In this document: positions 7,741 to 14,770 of the stretch, piece by piece
Layout of the letters: each line of letters starts with the position of its first letter
Position numbering within the stretch: the stretch's first letter is position 1
Assembly: GCA_016870695.1 (NCBI GenBank)
Contig: VGAV01000002.1
Location: 1 to 22,801 of the forward strand
Origin: Actinomycetota bacterium
GTDB lineage: Bacteria > Actinomycetota > Actinomycetes > Actinomycetales > Microbacteriaceae
Length of the DNA stretch: 22,801 nt
Reading direction: 5' to 3'
Notes under the pieces: generated by a model
Database searches by the model: none
The model's input: the letters and a program-made list of their open reading frames with translations, nothing else
Told to the model about the DNA's origin: nothing
Made by a program: the position numbers and the translations under genes

Positions 7741-8570
7741 GGGACGGTCACGAAGTCGATGAGCTCCTCGACCCGACCGAGCAGCGCCGGCTCGAGGTCG
7801 CGGAAGGTGGTGACGCGGGACAGGATGTGCTGCCAGGCACGGGCGAGGTCGGCCTGCTCCTCCGCGGGCCAGCCGAGGGCCCGGCAGACGCCGACCTTCC
7901 ACTCCACGCTGCGCGGCACCTCGGGCCAGGCGCGGATGCCGAGGGCTCGCGGCGTCACGCACTGCCAGACGTCCACGAAGGGGTGCCCGACGATGCGGAG
8001 GTGGGCCCCGTGACGGCCCGCCATGATCCGCTCGGCGATGCGGGACTCCTTGGACCCGGGGACGAGGTGGTCGACCAGCACGCCGTATCGTCGTTCGGCC
8101 GTCGGGGGCTCGGCATCCAGGGTCTGCTCCAGCAGGTCGACGCCCTCGAGGAACTCCACGACCACGCCCTCGGCGCGCAGGTCCGCGCCCCACACCTTCT
8201 CCACGAGCTCCGCGTCGTGCTTGCCCTCCACGAAGATGCGGCTGGCCCGCGCCGTGCGCGCGCGCGGGTCGTCGACGGCGAACGAGCCCGAGGCGGTGCG
8301 CGTGCGTCCCTTCGGGGCCGCGGCGGGAGGCGTCAGGACGACGGGCGCGCCGTCGACCAGGAAGCCGCCGCCCAGGGGGAAGAGACGTCGCTTTCCGAAC
8401 CGGTCCTCCAGCTCGACGTTCATCCCCTCCACGCGGGTGACCGCGCCGCAGAACCCGTCCCCGGCGACCTCGACGACGAGGTCGACGGAGGCCTCCACGC
8501 GGCCGACCTTCGTCCGCCCCGCCTCGCGCCACCCCCGGGCCAGCACGTCGGTCCCGTAGCGATCGTCCAT
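7737..8570 (-). CDS. DUF3097 family protein with a Toprim-like central motif
   Basis: 277-residue soluble protein matching the actinobacterial DUF3097 family (MDDRYGTDVLARGWREAGRTKVGRVEAS at the N-terminus). The N-terminal 85 residues look beta-rich. The central part begins RIFVEGKHDAELVEKVWG (111-128). The EGxxD arrangement (E115, D119) resembles the first motif of Toprim domains (DnaG, RNase M5). About 50 residues later comes YGVLVDHLVPGSKESRIAE (162-180), placed like the Toprim DxD motif but reading DxL or DH. The ATG at 8570 has GGAGG 6 nt upstream, and a TAGGCT -10 lies 20 nt upstream. It is the first gene of the operon with trmB and the CPBP-like gene. No function is established; the Toprim relation is my inference. 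Confidence 0.85.
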   Translation of the reverse strand: MDDRYGTDVLARGWREAGRTKVGRVEASVDLVVEVAGDGFCGAVTRVEGMNVELEDRFGKRRLFPLGGGFLVDGAPVVLTPPAAAPKGRTRTASGSFAVDDPRARTARASRIFVEGKHDAELVEKVWGADLRAEGVVVEFLEGVDLLEQTLDAEPPTAERRYGVLVDHLVPGSKESRIAERIMAGRHGAHLRIVGHPFVDVWQCVTPRALGIRAWPEVPRSVEWKVGVCRALGWPAEEQADLARAWQHILSRVTTFRDLEPALLGRVEELIDFVTVP

Positions 8571-8590
8571 CCCGCACCTCCAAGCGTCCG

Positions 8591-8596
8591 AGCCTA
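8591..8596 (-). promoter_or_regulatory. Candidate -10 element TAGGCT for the DUF3097-trmB-CPBP operon
   Basis: TAGGCT on the minus strand lies 20 nt before the DUF3097 ATG. The leader between them carries the GGAGG ribosome-binding site. It is the same hexamer as upstream of the kinase, CMD and substrate-binding-protein genes. No clear -35 is visible. Confidence 0.45.
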
Positions 8597-8686
8597 GGCG
8601 GCCCGGGAAGGCGGGCGGCGTGGGCGCGCCGACGGGGTGCGCTGTGAGCGGACGCATCGGCCTTCCCCCCTGTCGGCGGGGGTTTA

Positions 8687-8692
8687 TAGAGT
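8687..8692 (+). promoter_or_regulatory. Candidate -10 element TAGAGT for the TPM-pspA unit
   Basis: TAGAGT sits in the only AT-rich stretch (GGTTTATAGAGTTG) of the intergenic region and fits TANNNT. It is 29 nt before the ATG, with GGAGGAAGG (8706-8714) in the leader. The overlapping TATAGA at 8685 is an alternative reading. No good -35 is visible. Confidence 0.4.
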
Positions 8693-8721
8693 TGAACGGA
8701 TCGGCGGAGGAAGGCGGACGC

Positions 8722-10749
8722 ATGGGGGCGGCGAAGACGACGCGCATCGTGGCGGCACTCTCGGGTGCGCTGCTGCTGGGCGCCCCGACGGCCGCCGTCG
8801 CCGAGACGCCGCCGTCGCTCGGCTCGTCGTGGGTCGTGGACCGCGCCGACGTGATGACCGCCGCACAGGAGGCGCAGGTCGAGGAGCGCCTCGAGCGCCT
8901 GTCGCAGGACACCGGTCTGGACCTCTGGGTCGTCTACGTGGATGCCTTCGCCTCGCCGACCGACCCCGCCGACTGGGCCAACGAGACGGCCAACCGCAAC
9001 GGACTCGGGCCCCGCCAGTACGTGCTCGGCGTCGCCGTCGACGAGGTCGGGAGCAGCTTCTACCTGTCCGGCGACGTCGATGACGGCGAGCTGTCGGCCG
9101 ACCAGCTCACCGCGATCGAGAACGACCGCATCGCCCCCCGCCTCGCGGAGTCCGACTGGGCCGGCGCGGCGACGGCCACGGCCGACGGCCTGCAGACCGA
9201 GCAGGCGGCGGCGCGCAGCACGGCCGGCGGGACCGGCGGCGGTCTCGGCCCTGTCCTGCTCATCGTGGCCCTCGTGGTGATGATCGGCGGGGGCCTGCTG
9301 TGGTTCGGGCTGCGCCGCCGCCGCGCCGCCGCGAGGGCGCAGGCGCCGCAGGAGAGCGTCGAGGAGCTCGCACGGCGCGCCGGGTCCGCGCTCGTGGCCA
9401 CCGACGACGCCGTGAAGGACAGCGAGCAGGAGCTCGGATTCGCCCGCGCGCAGTTCGGCGAGGAGACCGCCGCGCCGTTCGTCGAGGTGCTTGCACGCGC
9501 CCACGCCGACCTCGACCGCGCGTTCGCTCTCCAGCAGTCCCTCGACGACGACACCCCGGAGACCCCCGAGCAGCAGCGCGACGCCTACCTCGAGATCCTC
9601 CGGCTGTGCGCGTCGGCTGATGAGGCCCTGGATGCCAAGGCGGCGGACTTCGACGATCTGAGAGCCCTCGAGGCGGACGCTCCGGCAGCGCTCGCCCGCG
9701 TCGACGAGCGACGCGCCGCCGCCGCCGCGGCCCTCGACGCGACGGCGGCCGAGCTGGACCGCCTGCGCGAGCGCTACACCGGCGACGCGCTGACGGCCGT
9801 CGCCGACAACCCCGCCCAGGCCCGGACGCGCTTGGAGTTCGCCGCGGTCCAGGCCGACACCGCCCGCACCGCCGTCGCCGCGGGGCGGAGCGGCGAGGCC
9901 GCCGTCGCCATCCGCGCCGCGCAGACGGCCGTCGGCGAGGCCGAGACGCTCGAGCGCGCCGTGACCACGCTGTCGACCGACCTCGCCGCGGCCGAGCGCC
10001 GTGCGCCCGACCTGATCGCCGAGATCGAGGCCGGGATCGCGGGCGCCGTGGCCGTCCCCGATGCCGACGGGCGTGTGGCCGGCGCGGTCGCCGGGGCGCG
10101 GGCGCAGCTGGCGTCCGCCCGCGAGGCGCTGACGCCCGACCGGCTCGACCCGATGCGCGCCCTCACGGGGCTGCAGGCCGCCGACGCCGCGCTCGACGAG
10201 GTCGTCGCCCGCGCCCGGGATGCCGACGAGCGGCAGCGACGGGCAGCGGCACAGGTCGACGCCGCCCTCGCGCAGGCGCGGGCGCAGGTCTCCGCCGCCG
10301 AGGACTTCATCTCCGCCCGCCGGGGCGCGGTGGGTGTGACGGCGCGCACGCGTCTGGCCGAGGCGGCATCCGCTCTCGTCCAGGCGGAGCAGCTGCGCGC
10401 GGCCGACCCGACGTCGGCCCTGGCGGCGGCCCAGCGCTCGGCGGAGCTGGCCGCGCAGGCCGGCTCCCTCGCGCAGAACGACGTGGGCGCCGTCGGCGCC
10501 GGAGGCGGCGGGTCCGACCTGCTGACCGGCATGATCGGCGGCATGGCCGTCAATGCGCTGCTCGGCGGCGGTCGCCGCGGCGGCTTCGGCGGCGGCGGTC
10601 TCGGCGGTCTCATGGGCGGCGGGTCGTCGCGCGGCGGCGGTTTCGGCGGCGGCTTCGGCGGCGGGGGCGGGCGCTCCCGGTCCGGCGGAGGCTTCGGCGG
10701 AGGCGGCGGGCGGGCCCGGGCCGGCGGCGGACGGGTGGGCCGCCGCTGA
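8722..10749 (+). CDS. TPM-domain membrane-anchored protein with long coiled coil and Gly-rich tail
   Basis: 675 residues. A signal peptide (1-28, cleavage near AVA-E) precedes an extracytoplasmic TPM domain (about 34-160: VVDRADVMTAAQEAQVEERL, then LDLWVVYVDAF). A transmembrane segment (about 174-196) is followed by RRRR. Next comes an Ala/Glu/Arg-rich coiled-coil region (about 205-585), then a Gly-rich tail (about 590-675) with many GGGFGGG-type runs. The topology implied is TPM outside, coiled coil inside. The ATG at 8722 has a strong GGAGGAAGG 7 nt upstream; an in-frame upstream start at 8620 would put the signal peptide in the interior. It lies 92 bp upstream of pspA. TPM proteins occur with PspA in several bacteria, so I infer a membrane-stress role, perhaps the membrane partner of PspA. 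Biochemical function unknown. Confidence 0.88.
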   Translation: MGAAKTTRIVAALSGALLLGAPTAAVAETPPSLGSSWVVDRADVMTAAQEAQVEERLERLSQDTGLDLWVVYVDAFASPTDPADWANETANRNGLGPRQYVLGVAVDEVGSSFYLSGDVDDGELSADQLTAIENDRIAPRLAESDWAGAATATADGLQTEQAAARSTAGGTGGGLGPVLLIVALVVMIGGGLLWFGLRRRRAAARAQAPQESVEELARRAGSALVATDDAVKDSEQELGFARAQFGEETAAPFVEVLARAHADLDRAFALQQSLDDDTPETPEQQRDAYLEILRLCASADEALDAKAADFDDLRALEADAPAALARVDERRAAAAAALDATAAELDRLRERYTGDALTAVADNPAQARTRLEFAAVQADTARTAVAAGRSGEAAVAIRAAQTAVGEAETLERAVTTLSTDLAAAERRAPDLIAEIEAGIAGAVAVPDADGRVAGAVAGARAQLASAREALTPDRLDPMRALTGLQAADAALDEVVARARDADERQRRAAAQVDAALAQARAQVSAAEDFISARRGAVGVTARTRLAEAASALVQAEQLRAADPTSALAAAQRSAELAAQAGSLAQNDVGAVGAGGGGSDLLTGMIGGMAVNALLGGGRRGGFGGGGLGGLMGGGSSRGGGFGGGFGGGGGRSRSGGGFGGGGGRARAGGGRVGRR

Positions 10750-10841
10750 TCCCCGGCCGTGGCCGCACCGGCCGGACACAGAAAACTCGTAGCATCCGCC
10801 ACCAGACTCGACACCGTCTCCCTCAGGAAGGAACACCCCGC

Positions 10842-11594
10842 ATGGCCAAGCAGTCCATCTTCGGTCGCATCTCGACCCTCGTCCGCGCGAACGTCAACGC
10901 GCTCCTCGATCAGGCCGAGGACCCGCAGAAGATGCTCGACCAGCTCGTCCGCGACTACTCGAACTCGATCGCCGACGCCGAGTCCGCCATCGCCGAGACC
11001 ATCGGCAACCTGCGCCTGCTCGAGCGGGACCACCAGGAGGACGTGCAGGCCGCCGCGGAGTGGGGCAGCAAGGCCCTCGCCGCCAGCCGCAAGGGCGACG
11101 AGCTCCGCGCGTCCGGCAACGCCGGCGAGGCCGACAAGTTCGACAACCTCGCCAAGATCGCGCTGCAGCGTCAGATCACCGCCGAGTCGGAGGCGAAGTC
11201 GGCCGAGCCCACCATCGCCGCGCAGACCGAGGTCGTCGACAAGCTCAAGGACGGGCTCAACGGCATGAAGACCAAGCTCGACCAGCTGAAGTCGAAGCGC
11301 GGCGAGCTCCTCGCCCGCGCCAAGGTCGCCGAGGCCCAGAACAAGGTCCACGACGCCGTGAAGTCGATCGACGTCCTGGACCCGACCAGCGAGCTCGGCC
11401 GCTTCGAGGACAAGATCCGCCGCGAGGAGGCCCTCGCCGCCGGCAAGCAGGAGCTGGCCGCGTCCAGCATCGACGCGCAGTTCAACGCCCTCGAGGACGT
11501 CGGCGAGCTGACCGAGGTCGAGGCGCGGCTGGCCGCGCTGAAGACCGGCGGCCCCCAGCGCGCAGCGATCGACGCCCCCAGCCCCGACCTCTGA
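10842..11594 (+). CDS. pspA: PspA/IM30 family protein
   Basis: 250-residue, almost entirely helical, charged coiled-coil protein of the phage-shock/ESCRT-III-like PspA-Vipp1 family. The N-terminus MAKQSIFGRISTLVRANVNALLDQAEDPQKML matches the amphipathic helix plus the conserved 'LLD.AEDP.KML' segment. A long heptad region follows to about residue 210, with a short variable tail. PspA proteins oligomerise on the inner face of the membrane and protect it under envelope stress. AGGAAGGA (10825-10832) precedes the ATG. A TAGCAT at 10790-10795 could be its own -10, or it may be read through from the TPM gene. A strong hairpin follows the stop. The family is secure; regulators such as PspF or ClgR are not encoded here. 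Confidence 0.93.
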   Translation: MAKQSIFGRISTLVRANVNALLDQAEDPQKMLDQLVRDYSNSIADAESAIAETIGNLRLLERDHQEDVQAAAEWGSKALAASRKGDELRASGNAGEADKFDNLAKIALQRQITAESEAKSAEPTIAAQTEVVDKLKDGLNGMKTKLDQLKSKRGELLARAKVAEAQNKVHDAVKSIDVLDPTSELGRFEDKIRREEALAAGKQELAASSIDAQFNALEDVGELTEVEARLAALKTGGPQRAAIDAPSPDL

Positions 11595-11604
11595 TCGACC
11601 CCGC

Positions 11605-11643
11605 GGGAGCGCACCGTCGGCGTCGGCCGGGCGGTGCGCTCCC
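11605..11643 (+). terminator. Intrinsic-type hairpin after pspA
   Basis: A perfect 12-bp stem (GGGAGCGCACCG at 11605-11616 with its complement at 11632-11643) encloses a 15-nt loop and begins 11 nt after the pspA stop. The following sequence is pyrimidine-rich (GTCCTTCTCCT). It ends only 23 nt before the start of the arginase-fold gene. Confidence 0.82.
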
Positions 11644-11666
11644 GTCCTTCTCCTCGGAGTGACCGG

Positions 11667-12479
11667 ATGACGCGTTTCGTCGTGGCCCCGCAGTGGCAGG
11701 GATCCTCCTCGCCGCGGGCGATGCAGCTCATCGACGGTGCCGAGGCGATCGCGGGCGACCTGCCCCGCGCCTCGACCACCGTCCTCGATCCCCTGCCCGA
11801 GGCCGGCGACGCCCAGGGCACCGGTGTGCACCGCCTCAGCGCGCTCGTGCGCATGCGCGCCCTCATCGAGGACGCCCTGGGCTCCGGCGACGGCCCGACG
11901 GTCCTGGTGGGCGGCGACTCCGGCGTCACCCTCGCCGCCGTGTCCGCCGTGGCCGGCGACGACCTCGCCGTGGTGTGGCTCGACGCCCACGCGGATCTGC
12001 ACACCGCCGAGACCAGTCCGAGCGGCGCCTTCCACGGCATGGTCCTCCGGGCCGTCGCGGGAGAGGGCGAGGAGCTGTTGCGCCTGTCCCCCGGCATCCC
12101 TCCCTCCCGGCTCGTCCTCGCCGGAACGCGGACGATGGCCGCCGAGGAGGTCCGCTACGCCGCCGAGAACGGCCTGCGCCGTCTGTCGGCGAACGATCTC
12201 GCCGACCCCGCCGCCCTCGCCGAGGCCGTCGTCGCGACCGGCGCCTCCCGCGTCTTCGTGCACGTGGACCTCGACGTCCTCGACCCGGCCGAGATCTCCG
12301 GCGTCGCCCTGCCCGAGCCGTTCGGCGTGCCGGCAACCGACCTCGTGGCATCCCTCCGCCGTCTACGCGAGACCGTCCCCCTGGCCGGAGCGAGCCTGAC
12401 GGAGTTCTCCCCGTCGTCGCCCACCGCGGCCGTCGACGACCTCGGCACCATCCTGCGGATCATCGGGGCGCTCGCATGA
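11667..12479 (+). CDS. Arginase/agmatinase-fold protein lacking one metal-ligand histidine
   Basis: 270-residue ureohydrolase-fold protein. The three metal-binding regions are visible: VGGDSGV (81-87, normally GGDHS), WLDAHADLH (104-112) and HVDLDVLDPAE (199-209). A loop histidine in FHGM (H123) and Glu246 in LTEFSP match the arginase substrate region. The His that normally follows GGD is Ser85, so one ligand of the first manganese is absent; D106, H108, D110, D201 and D203 are kept. GGAG lies 7 nt before the ATG at 11667. Its stop overlaps the ATG of the HExxH gene. Known family members hydrolyse guanidino compounds (arginine, agmatine, formiminoglutamate). With the changed residue and no arg or hut genes nearby, the substrate, or any activity, is uncertain. 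Confidence 0.85.
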   Translation: MTRFVVAPQWQGSSSPRAMQLIDGAEAIAGDLPRASTTVLDPLPEAGDAQGTGVHRLSALVRMRALIEDALGSGDGPTVLVGGDSGVTLAAVSAVAGDDLAVVWLDAHADLHTAETSPSGAFHGMVLRAVAGEGEELLRLSPGIPPSRLVLAGTRTMAAEEVRYAAENGLRRLSANDLADPAALAEAVVATGASRVFVHVDLDVLDPAEISGVALPEPFGVPATDLVASLRRLRETVPLAGASLTEFSPSSPTAAVDDLGTILRIIGALA

Positions 12480-12931
12480 GCCCGATCCCGAGGCCCCCGG
12501 CCGACTGGCGCGAGCGCGCGGACGCCGCCGTCCGCCGGGGACGCCGGTGGGACCGGCTGATCCCGTCCGTGCTGCTGGACTCGCCGATCAGCCGGGCCGG
12601 TTACTGGTACGGCTGCGCCCTCGGTCGCGTGTGGGGCGGACTGTGGAGCACCGGACGGGTCGAGCACCGCAACGGCCTCCGGGTGTTCCGGGGGATGCCC
12701 GCGTGGGCCTTCCCCCGCGGCGGCGTCTGCGTGGGCGACTGCTTCCTCACCGGTGACGCCCGTCCGACCGACGCCGTGCTCCGGCACGAGGCCGTGCACG
12801 AACGTCAGTGGCGCCGCTACGGCTTCCTCATGCCCGTTCTGTACTGGCTGGCGGGCCGCGATCCGCTCCGCAACCGCTTCGAGATCGAGGCAGGACTCAT
12901 CGACGGCAACTACGTCCCGCGGGGGTCCTGA
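12476..12931 (+). CDS. Small HExxH (zincin-like) hypothetical protein
   Basis: 151-residue basic protein with no signal peptide or clear transmembrane segment. The key motif is VLRHEAVHERQWRRYG (101-116), with H104, E105 and H108 in an HExxH arrangement. It is followed after about 28 residues by NRFEIEAGL (133-141), where E136 or E138 could be a third zinc ligand. An HExxHxxQW core of this kind occurs in several short putative metallopeptidase families. The upstream GVCVGDCFLTGD segment has two Cys four residues apart. The ATG overlaps the arginase-like stop (ATGA), so translation is coupled. It meets the SIP gene tail to tail 39 bp on. The name 'Fe-S oxidoreductase' is sometimes attached to similar proteins, but I see no Fe-S motif. 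Function unknown. Confidence 0.7.
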   Translation: MSPIPRPPADWRERADAAVRRGRRWDRLIPSVLLDSPISRAGYWYGCALGRVWGGLWSTGRVEHRNGLRVFRGMPAWAFPRGGVCVGDCFLTGDARPTDAVLRHEAVHERQWRRYGFLMPVLYWLAGRDPLRNRFEIEAGLIDGNYVPRGS

Positions 12932-12970
12932 GGACGACGGGATGCCACCCCTCGCGGGAGCGGCCGGCGG

Positions 12971-13435
12971 TCAGCGGGAGGTGGCCAGACCGAACCGCGC
13001 CGGCGTGTGGATCGCCGTGGCGTCCACGCCGTGGCTGTGGGTCAGGTCGTCGACGATCTCGGCCGTGCCGAGGTAGGCGCCGAGAAGGAAGACGCGCGTC
13101 GCGTCGTCGTCGCAGCACAGCATCTCGCCGGCCCACCCGGAGACGGCCCGCACGACCGCCTGGCCGGGGGCGCAGGCCGCCCCGGTCCCGGGGGCTCCGC
13201 CGCGGCGCGAACGGTCGAGCCAGCTGACCGTCATGCGCGGAGGCGCGGTGACGACGCCGATCCAGGTGGCATCCGGAACCTCGATGAACACCCGCCCGGT
13301 CGAGCAGATCGGCAGCGTGGCGAGCAGCGCGTCGAGCTCGGCGAGAGAGGTCTCGTCGGCGGTCACGAGGTGCTGGACACGGGTGTGCCGCGACGCACGG
13401 CAGGCGGCGTCGTTGTGCTCGGTGGGGGGAACCAT
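12971..13435 (-). CDS. SIP (siderophore-interacting protein) C-terminal-domain-only protein
   Basis: 154-residue cytosolic protein corresponding to the SIP-domain half of siderophore-interacting flavin reductases. Diagnostic segments are VQHLVTADETSLAELDALL (near the N-terminus), STGRVFIEV, PRMTVSWLDR, a glycine-rich GGAPGTGAACAPG and AVSGWAGEML. The N-terminal FAD-binding half is missing, so it may act with a separate reductase or bind the siderophore or NAD(P)H alone. The ATG at 13435 has no Shine-Dalgarno but sits 9 nt after a TATGAT -10, which suggests a nearly leaderless mRNA. An iron-box-like sequence overlaps the promoter, consistent with iron repression. The upstream gene on the same strand is a tyrosine phosphatase, 34 bp away. 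The family call is good; its exact role in iron release is inferred. Confidence 0.82.
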   Translation of the reverse strand: MVPPTEHNDAACRASRHTRVQHLVTADETSLAELDALLATLPICSTGRVFIEVPDATWIGVVTAPPRMTVSWLDRSRRGGAPGTGAACAPGQAVVRAVSGWAGEMLCCDDDATRVFLLGAYLGTAEIVDDLTHSHGVDATAIHTPARFGLATSR

Positions 13436-13444
13436 GATGCGACC

Positions 13445-13450
13445 ATCATA
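13445..13450 (-). promoter_or_regulatory. -10 element TATGAT of the SIP gene, near-leaderless
   Basis: TATGAT matches the TATAAT consensus at 5 of 6 positions on the minus strand and ends 9 nt before the SIP ATG. The expected start of transcription is within about 3 nt of the ATG, which explains the absence of a ribosome-binding site. Confidence 0.6.
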
Positions 13451-13458
13451 CCCCCGAT

Positions 13459-13477
13459 GAAGGGTTGCCTTACCTGT
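13459..13477 (-). promoter_or_regulatory. Iron box: probable DtxR/IdeR-type repressor operator
   Basis: The minus-strand sequence ACAGGTAAGGCAACCCTTC aligns with the 19-bp DtxR/IdeR consensus TTAGGTTAGGCTAACCTAA at 13 of 19 positions, including the core AGGTNAGGCNA and CCT. It lies 24-42 nt upstream of the SIP ATG, across the -35 region of the TATGAT promoter, so bound repressor would block polymerase. It overlaps the last codon and stop (13470-13472) of the upstream phosphatase gene. The gene it controls encodes a siderophore-utilisation domain, which supports the call. Confidence 0.62.
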
Positions 13478-14216
13478 GTCCCGGCTCGGAAACCGGCGGC
13501 CCTCCGTCGACCAGGACCGCACGGAGGGCGTCGAGCTCGTCGTCCGTCATCCCGTGGGCGCGGAGATACCCGGCCGGCGAGCCGTAGGCGCGGTCGAGGC
13601 GGTCGAGGAGGGCCCGCATGACCGGGGCGGGCGAGCGGGTGGCGAGGTCCTCGGCGTGCACGTTGTCGGGGTACACCGCCCGGATGCTCTTCAGCACGTG
13701 CGCGTTGCGCTCCGGCGAGAGCATCGACTCCGTGCGGGCGTAGTCCGCGATGACCGCCTCGCGGTCGACCCCCGCCGCGGCGAGCGCGAGGGCGACGGTG
13801 ACTCCCGTCCGGTCCTTGCCGACCGTGCAGTGGACGAGCACCGGCTGCTGCGCGGCGACGGCGCGGACGGCCTCGACGACGCGGTCGGCGGATTCCTCGA
13901 CGATCGCGGAGTAGAGATCCTCGAGGCTGAGGTCGCGCGCGAAGAAGGAGGCGACGGACCCGAGGAAGAGCGGCACGCGCTGCACCTCGCAGGCGAGGTC
14001 GTCGAGGCGGCTCGGCGAGCGGGCGACCTCGGCGTCGTCGCGCAGGTCGACGATCCTCCGGATGCCGAGGTTTCGCATCGTCGCGACGCCGTCGTCGTCG
14101 AGGCCCACGAGGTTGCCGGAGCGGAAGAGGACGCCCGGGCGGGTGCGCCCCTCCCCCGCGGGCAGGCCGCCGACGTCGCGGAAGTTGGTGGCCCCGGAGA
14201 CGAGGGATGCCGTCAC
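13470..14216 (-). CDS. Tyrosine-protein phosphatase (PTP, Tyr_phosphatase_3/MptpB-like)
   Basis: 248-residue cytosolic phosphatase. The P-loop VHCTVGKDRTGV (128-139) contains the nucleophile Cys130 and Arg136 in a Cx5R motif. The Lys-Asp inside the loop (GKDRTG) is typical of the bacterial MptpB/LipA-like family, which can act on phosphotyrosine, phosphoserine or phosphoinositides. The N-terminus NFRDVGGLPAGEGRTRPGVLFRSGNL and the IVDLRDDAEV strand are also hallmarks. The GTG start at 14216 overlaps the stop of the CMD-family gene (GTGA), so the two are translationally coupled. The stop codon is inside the iron box of the downstream SIP gene. There is no signal peptide. Substrate unknown. Confidence 0.9.
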   Translation of the reverse strand: MTASLVSGATNFRDVGGLPAGEGRTRPGVLFRSGNLVGLDDDGVATMRNLGIRRIVDLRDDAEVARSPSRLDDLACEVQRVPLFLGSVASFFARDLSLEDLYSAIVEESADRVVEAVRAVAAQQPVLVHCTVGKDRTGVTVALALAAAGVDREAVIADYARTESMLSPERNAHVLKSIRAVYPDNVHAEDLATRSPAPVMRALLDRLDRAYGSPAGYLRAHGMTDDELDALRAVLVDGGPPVSEPGHR

Positions 14217-14764
14217 GTCGCGGCCCCGTCATGGGCGTGCGGCGCGCGCGGGGCGGTGGTGGCCGGCGGAGGGGTGCCGCCGACGACGGCGGCCGTGCCG
14301 CCGGAGCGGGGCGGCACCGGGTAACGGCCGGCGATCGCGACGCGGTTGAACGCGTTGATGGCGACGAGGATCCAGCTGAGCGCGACGTACTCCTCCTCGC
14401 TGAGGATCCCGCCGGCGTGGTCGTAGACCTCGTCCGGGAGGCCGTCCTCGTGGATGAAGACGAAGGACTCCGTCAGTTCCAGGGCGGCGCGCTCGCGCTC
14501 GTCGAAGACGCCGGACTCCCGCCACGTGGCGACCTGCGCGATGACGTCCGCGTCGAGGCCGGCGGCGACGGCCGCCTCCACGTGCACGCGCACGCAGTAG
14601 GCGCAGCCGTTGAGCTGCGACGCGTGGATCTGGACGATCTCGCGCAGGCGCGCGTCGATGCCGGCGCGGGCGGCGAGCCCGCCGACCGTGGTGGAGAACG
14701 CGCGCAGCGCGGCGTACGCCTCGGGGGCCTTCTTCGACAGGTGCACGCGACGTTCCTCGCCCAT
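14213..14764 (-). CDS. Carboxymuconolactone decarboxylase/AhpD-like family protein
   Basis: 183 residues from the ATG at 14764. The redox motif CAYCVRVH gives Cys54, Cys57 and His61, the CxxCxxxH pattern of AhpD-like alkylhydroperoxidases. The following LSEEEYVALSWILVAINAFNRVAIAGRY is typical of the CMD fold. Residues after about 155 are a Pro/Ala/Thr-rich tail of no known function. Two starts are possible. The ATG at 14764 has no Shine-Dalgarno but lies 6 nt after a TAGGCT -10 (leaderless). The GTG at 14746 has GAGGA about 7 nt upstream and would give 177 residues starting MHLSKKAPEAY. The stop overlaps the phosphatase start. It probably works in peroxide or thiol redox defence, but the reductant is unknown. 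Confidence 0.88.
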   Translation of the reverse strand: MGEERRVHLSKKAPEAYAALRAFSTTVGGLAARAGIDARLREIVQIHASQLNGCAYCVRVHVEAAVAAGLDADVIAQVATWRESGVFDERERAALELTESFVFIHEDGLPDEVYDHAGGILSEEEYVALSWILVAINAFNRVAIAGRYPVPPRSGGTAAVVGGTPPPATTAPRAPHAHDGAAT

Positions 14765-14770
14765 GGCGAC

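Noticed and set aside
10557..10749. Tandem repeat array or phase-variable tract in the Gly-rich 3' end of the TPM gene
   Set aside because: The DNA is low-complexity and Gly-codon-rich but has no regular unit or homopolymer long enough to suggest slippage control; it is simply a Gly-rich protein tail.
6922..10836. A continuous minus-strand reading frame of more than 1300 codons
   Set aside because: It runs antisense through the TPM gene (a Gly-rich gene reads open in reverse at this GC content) and joins trmB only by chance. The real trmB start is at 7740, or at 7641.
12476..12931. Fe-S oxidoreductase
   Set aside because: No CxxC or CxxxCxxC cluster motif is present; the HExxH motif is a better description.
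13470..14764. Toxin-antitoxin or defence system formed by the CMD and phosphatase genes
   Set aside because: Both belong to well-known metabolic or signalling families of normal size, and nothing in the sequence indicates toxicity or defence.
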